Assembly (NCBI GenBank): GCA_002449555.1
Contig: DJXA01000163.1
Location: 19,751-37,233, forward strand
Source of the DNA: Atopobiaceae bacterium UBA7016
GTDB lineage: Bacteria; Actinomycetota; Coriobacteriia; Coriobacteriales; Atopobiaceae
Direction of reading: 5' to 3'
Length of the DNA: 17,483 nucleotides
The position numbers and the translations under genes were made by a program. Every line of letters begins with the position of its first letter. Position 1 is the first letter of the stretch. The notes beneath the pieces are model-generated. The model saw only the letters and a list, made by a program, of their open reading frames with translations. It made no database searches and was not told where the DNA came from. Shown piece after piece: positions 15,125 to 17,483 of this stretch.

Positions 15125-16516
15125 ATGATCAAGCATAATCGAGGCATCTCGGCCATGACGTCGGCGGTCATTGACGTCACCCTTGTCCTCCTTGCCATGG
15201 CTGTCGCCTATTACCTACGCTTCAACGTTCTCGCAGGTATCGACAATGTCGGTACGCTCGACACGCACGTCGCATGGGCAGCCATCATCTCTCCCGTGTT
15301 CGTCTTTCTGTACGGCCTTGCCGGCTGCAGTGACTACGGCCCCTCTGCCACAGACCTCACCAGCCAGCTGGGGCGCACCATCGTGGTCTCCACGGTGTCG
15401 GTGATGCTGCTTATCGTCATCGTATTCATCTTCAGGCTTGTGGATATGTCGCGTTTGCTACTGGTGCTGTTTTGGGCGCTTGCCACCCTGTTTGCCTGCC
15501 TGAAGACCATCTTCTTCCGCTACTACTTCAAGGGCATGTATCGGCAGGGCGTGGGGCAACGTCGCGTCGTACTGGTGGGCTCGGGCCACAACGCAGTGCG
15601 TTACGCCGCAGGAATCGCCTCGGAGGAGGCGAGCCCCTACCGCATCGTAGGCAGCATCGGCACCTATCCCGTTGGTGGGGGCGTCAAACACCTGGGCACG
15701 TACAGTCAGATCGACGAGGTTCTGGACGCGCTTAACCCCGAAGAGGTGGTGGTGGCGCTCGACTCGCACGAGCACGCCAACATCGACGACCTGCTTCTTG
15801 CCTGCGAGCAAAGTGGCAGCCGCGTCTCCATCATGCCCAACTACTTTGAGTTTCTTTCCTACCGCTCGCACATCAACCTCGAGGGATCCACCCCCGTCAT
15901 CAGCGTCAACAAGGTGCCGCTCGACAACGTGGGTTACTCGTTCATCAAGCGCATGATGGACATCGTGGGGTCGCTCGTGCTTATCGTGCTGACCTCCCCC
16001 ATCATGCTGGTGGCAGCCATCGGCACCAAGCTCTCGTCACCGGGCCCCATCATCTTCACGCAGACACGCGTTGGCCGCGGCAAGCGTCAGTTTGAGATGT
16101 ACAAGTTCCGCAGCATGCGCGTCAACGCCGAGTCTGATACCGCCTGGACTACCCAGGACGACCCGCGCAAGACCAAGTGGGGCGCCTTCATGCGCCGCTT
16201 CTCCATTGACGAGCTTCCGCAGCTCTTCAACGTGCTGGTGGGCGACATGAGCTTGGTGGGGCCGCGTCCCGAGATTCCCACCTACGTGGACAATTTCAAG
16301 GTCAGCGTGCCGCTCTACATGGTGCGTCACCAGGTGCGCCCCGGCATGACGGGTTGGGCGCAGATCAACGGCCTGCGCGGCGACACGTCCATCGAGAAGC
16401 GCGTCACGTACGACCTGTACTACATCAACAACTGGACGCTGCTGTTTGACATCAAGATCTTGCTGCTGACTCCCGCCAAGGGCGTCTTCAGCAACGCCCA
16501 GGAGAGCCTTAGCTAA
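15125..16516 (+). CDS. undecaprenyl-phosphate sugar phosphotransferase (WbaP/WcaJ-type, bacterial sugar transferase)
   Basis: A 463-residue polyprenol-phosphate hexose-1-phosphate transferase of the long PHPT type that starts a glycan by moving a sugar-1-phosphate onto undecaprenyl phosphate at the inner membrane face. Helices lie near 12-30, 50-66, 86-104 and 110-130, then a Rossmann-like domain (VVLVGSGHNAVRY, 148-160), then the catalytic domain entered by a re-entrant helix (about 278-302). Catalytic-domain motifs are KFRSMR (327-332), the DELPQ pair Asp362/Glu363, LVGPRPE (377-383) and RPGMTGWAQINGLRG (405-419). Length and order are canonical. The sugar (glucose, galactose or an N-acetylated hexose) cannot be read from sequence. 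GGAAG precedes the ATG at 15125. It is probably the committed first step for the polymer made by this locus. Confidence 0.96.
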   Translation: MIKHNRGISAMTSAVIDVTLVLLAMAVAYYLRFNVLAGIDNVGTLDTHVAWAAIISPVFVFLYGLAGCSDYGPSATDLTSQLGRTIVVSTVSVMLLIVIVFIFRLVDMSRLLLVLFWALATLFACLKTIFFRYYFKGMYRQGVGQRRVVLVGSGHNAVRYAAGIASEEASPYRIVGSIGTYPVGGGVKHLGTYSQIDEVLDALNPEEVVVALDSHEHANIDDLLLACEQSGSRVSIMPNYFEFLSYRSHINLEGSTPVISVNKVPLDNVGYSFIKRMMDIVGSLVLIVLTSPIMLVAAIGTKLSSPGPIIFTQTRVGRGKRQFEMYKFRSMRVNAESDTAWTTQDDPRKTKWGAFMRRFSIDELPQLFNVLVGDMSLVGPRPEIPTYVDNFKVSVPLYMVRHQVRPGMTGWAQINGLRGDTSIEKRVTYDLYYINNWTLLFDIKILLLTPAKGVFSNAQESLS

Positions 16517-16531
16517 GGTGCGTCCTGGGAG

Positions 16532-17314
16532 CTAGAAGCTGGCTTCGTAGCGGCGGTTGAAGAACTTGGCAGCGAGGAACGACCCGCCCTTCTTCACCCA
16601 GTTGGTGCGTTCCATGCTCTTCAGGCGCACTTCCTGCACGTCAATACCCTCGCTCGTAAGCCACGGGTCAAGCAGACGCTCGCTTACGCGTCCGACGCAG
16701 CGCGCGTGGAAGTCGTTCAGCTGCGAGAAGTCAATCAGGCTTTCTGCCACCCCAAGCACGTCAAAGAGCCACGTGCAGTATGGGTCAAGCACCTCGCGCG
16801 GCATGATGAACATGTTGAACATGTGCCCGCGCGTTTGGTTGAGGTAGGCATCCAGGTACTTCAGTCGCTCGGGGCTCACAGCTCGCACGCCCTCGCGCAA
16901 CGCCCCAAGCTGTGTGCCGTCCTGATCAAAGGTATGCATGTAGTGCGAGGCGATGGTCTCGATGTGATAGTTGCGCGCCTTAGCCACCACCACCTTGCCC
17001 TGGGCCACAAGCTCGGCGGCCTCGTCCGAAGCCAGCACTCCACGCTCTCCGGAGCCCGCAAAATGCCGACGGTAGTGCACGAGCCCCAGCCAATCGCAGT
17101 CAAGGTTGCGCCAGCCCCACCACAGGGCCGTCAGCTCACAGTAGCGCGGGTTCTTCTCAGAGATATTGTCGCCCTCGTCGTCGTGCGCGAAGCCCTCAAG
17201 GTGCTCGTGCTGGGCCGCGCCCACCTGCACCGGCAGATAAAGCGAGTCGCTCGGCATCCAGTACTGCTTGTGCGATGCCACAAGTATCTTTGCATTCGGA
17301 GTAAACGCATTCAT
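16532..17314 (-). CDS. DUF4422 domain protein, probable capsular glycosyltransferase
   Basis: A 260-residue soluble protein consisting of one DUF4422 domain: KILVASHKQYWMPSD (9-23) and LYLPVQVGA (25-33) at the N-terminus, then GDNISEKNPRYCELTALWWG (48-67), DWLGLVHYRRHF (74-85) and, later, RGHMFNMFIMPREVLDPYC (161-179). These are the conserved blocks of a family found in capsule and exopolysaccharide clusters and treated as a glycosyltransferase-like fold; the sugar and linkage are unknown. Length is typical (about 250-270). The ATG at 17314 has GAGG eight bases upstream and a well-formed promoter about 40 bases further up. It is a single-gene unit that converges with the WbaP-type gene, 15 bases between the two stops. 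Confidence 0.88.
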   Translation of the reverse strand: MNAFTPNAKILVASHKQYWMPSDSLYLPVQVGAAQHEHLEGFAHDDEGDNISEKNPRYCELTALWWGWRNLDCDWLGLVHYRRHFAGSGERGVLASDEAAELVAQGKVVVAKARNYHIETIASHYMHTFDQDGTQLGALREGVRAVSPERLKYLDAYLNQTRGHMFNMFIMPREVLDPYCTWLFDVLGVAESLIDFSQLNDFHARCVGRVSERLLDPWLTSEGIDVQEVRLKSMERTNWVKKGGSFLAAKFFNRRYEASF

Positions 17315-17356
17315 GGCGATACCTCGGCCGTTGTGGTCGACAATGTTACTTACCTG

Positions 17357-17385
17357 ATGATACGCATTATGCGATACCGTGGCAA
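17357..17385 (-). promoter_or_regulatory. sigma-70-type promoter of the DUF4422 gene
   Basis: On the minus strand TTGCCA (17380-17385) and TATCAT (17357-17362) are separated by exactly 17 bases, each matching the consensus at five of six positions. This is the best promoter in the window. The spacer holds the perfect palindrome CGCATTATGCG (17363-17373), a natural place for a repressor or activator. The predicted leader is about 35-40 bases long. Confidence 0.65.
17363..17373. repeat. operator-like palindrome between the -35 and -10 boxes
   Basis: CGCAT-T-ATGCG is a perfect five-plus-one-plus-five palindrome in the promoter spacer of the DUF4422 gene. GCATTATGCGATAC (17364-17377) matches GCGTTATGCGATAC (14102-14115) at the licD promoter in 13 of 14 bases. 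Confidence 0.5.
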
Positions 17386-17454
17386 AAGGCGTATGGTAAG
17401 GTTTATCGGTCTATGGAAACGTGCGCTACTCGCAGAATCAGGGAGCGACAAGAG

Positions 17455-17483
17455 ATGGCGTCAACTATCAAGCGCTTTGTCGA
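17455..17483 (+). CDS. start of a further plus-strand gene, cut by the window edge
   Basis: An ATG at 17455 with GGGAG about nine bases upstream opens a frame reading MASTIKRFV before the sequence ends. Nothing can be said about function from nine codons. The call rests on the start signal, the open frame and the absence of any other gene in the 169 bases after the DUF4422 start, which would make this a divergent pair. Confidence 0.4.

Noticed and set aside
16507..16518. Palindrome CCTTAGCTAAGG at the end of the WbaP-type gene as a terminator
   Set aside because: It has effectively no loop, covers the stop codon and is not followed by a T-run.

Overview
Organism and setting: the window is GC-rich (hand counts of single 60-base lines run from about 47% to 78%). 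The genes are tightly packed, often divergent, and mostly carry clear purine-rich ribosome binding sites. Every gene that can be named belongs to cell-surface polysaccharide or teichoic-acid-like polymer biosynthesis. Gene content plus composition suggest a high-GC Gram-positive gut or oral anaerobe, most likely a Coriobacteriia member (Olsenella/Collinsella-like). That placement is inference: there is no rRNA or housekeeping marker here.

Layout: a minus-strand run reads from about 7832 down to the left edge. In transcription order it holds a two-domain cytidylyltransferase/PLP enzyme, a YidC-like insertase fused to an LTA-synthase-type sulfatase/phosphotransferase domain, a membrane-anchored CDP-glycerol glycerophosphotransferase-like protein, RmlA, and RmlB (cut by the window edge). 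Facing it on the plus strand is a left-handed beta-helix acyltransferase (7847-8878). A second minus-strand block (13948 down to 8906) holds a TagB/TagF-like glycerophosphotransferase, a GT2-TagF fusion and a membrane acyltransferase. Divergent from this block are a LicD-family phosphotransferase and a WbaP/WcaJ-type initiating sugar-phosphate transferase (plus strand, 14152-16516). A DUF4422 glycosyltransferase-like gene (minus, own promoter) and the first codons of a further plus-strand gene close the window. No gap between genes exceeds about 200 bases. I see no tRNA, rRNA, IS element, CRISPR array or convincing intrinsic terminator.

How the genes may work together: the WbaP-type enzyme would start a glycan on undecaprenyl phosphate. 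RmlA/RmlB begin dTDP-rhamnose synthesis (RmlC and RmlD are not in the window). The GT2 and DUF4422 proteins would add sugars, and the two acyltransferases would decorate them. What dominates is phosphodiester chemistry: one LicC-like cytidylyltransferase joined to an aminotransferase/decarboxylase fold, one LicD, three distinct glycerophosphotransferase-family proteins, and one LtaS-like extracytoplasmic domain. I infer a phospho-substituted, rhamnose-containing wall polymer carrying a CDP-activated (amino)alcohol such as ethanolamine, serinol or glycerol.

Most unusual element: the 895-residue protein at 3289-5976. An apparently complete YidC/Oxa1 core, but with Asn where the conserved groove arginine should be, is joined through five more membrane segments and an acidic linker to an alkaline-phosphatase-superfamily domain with its catalytic residues in place. 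It sits next to a glycerophosphotransferase-like protein with an N-terminal IDPGTGS-plus-membrane-helix module. Together they may form an insertase-derived polymer translocation/modification machine.
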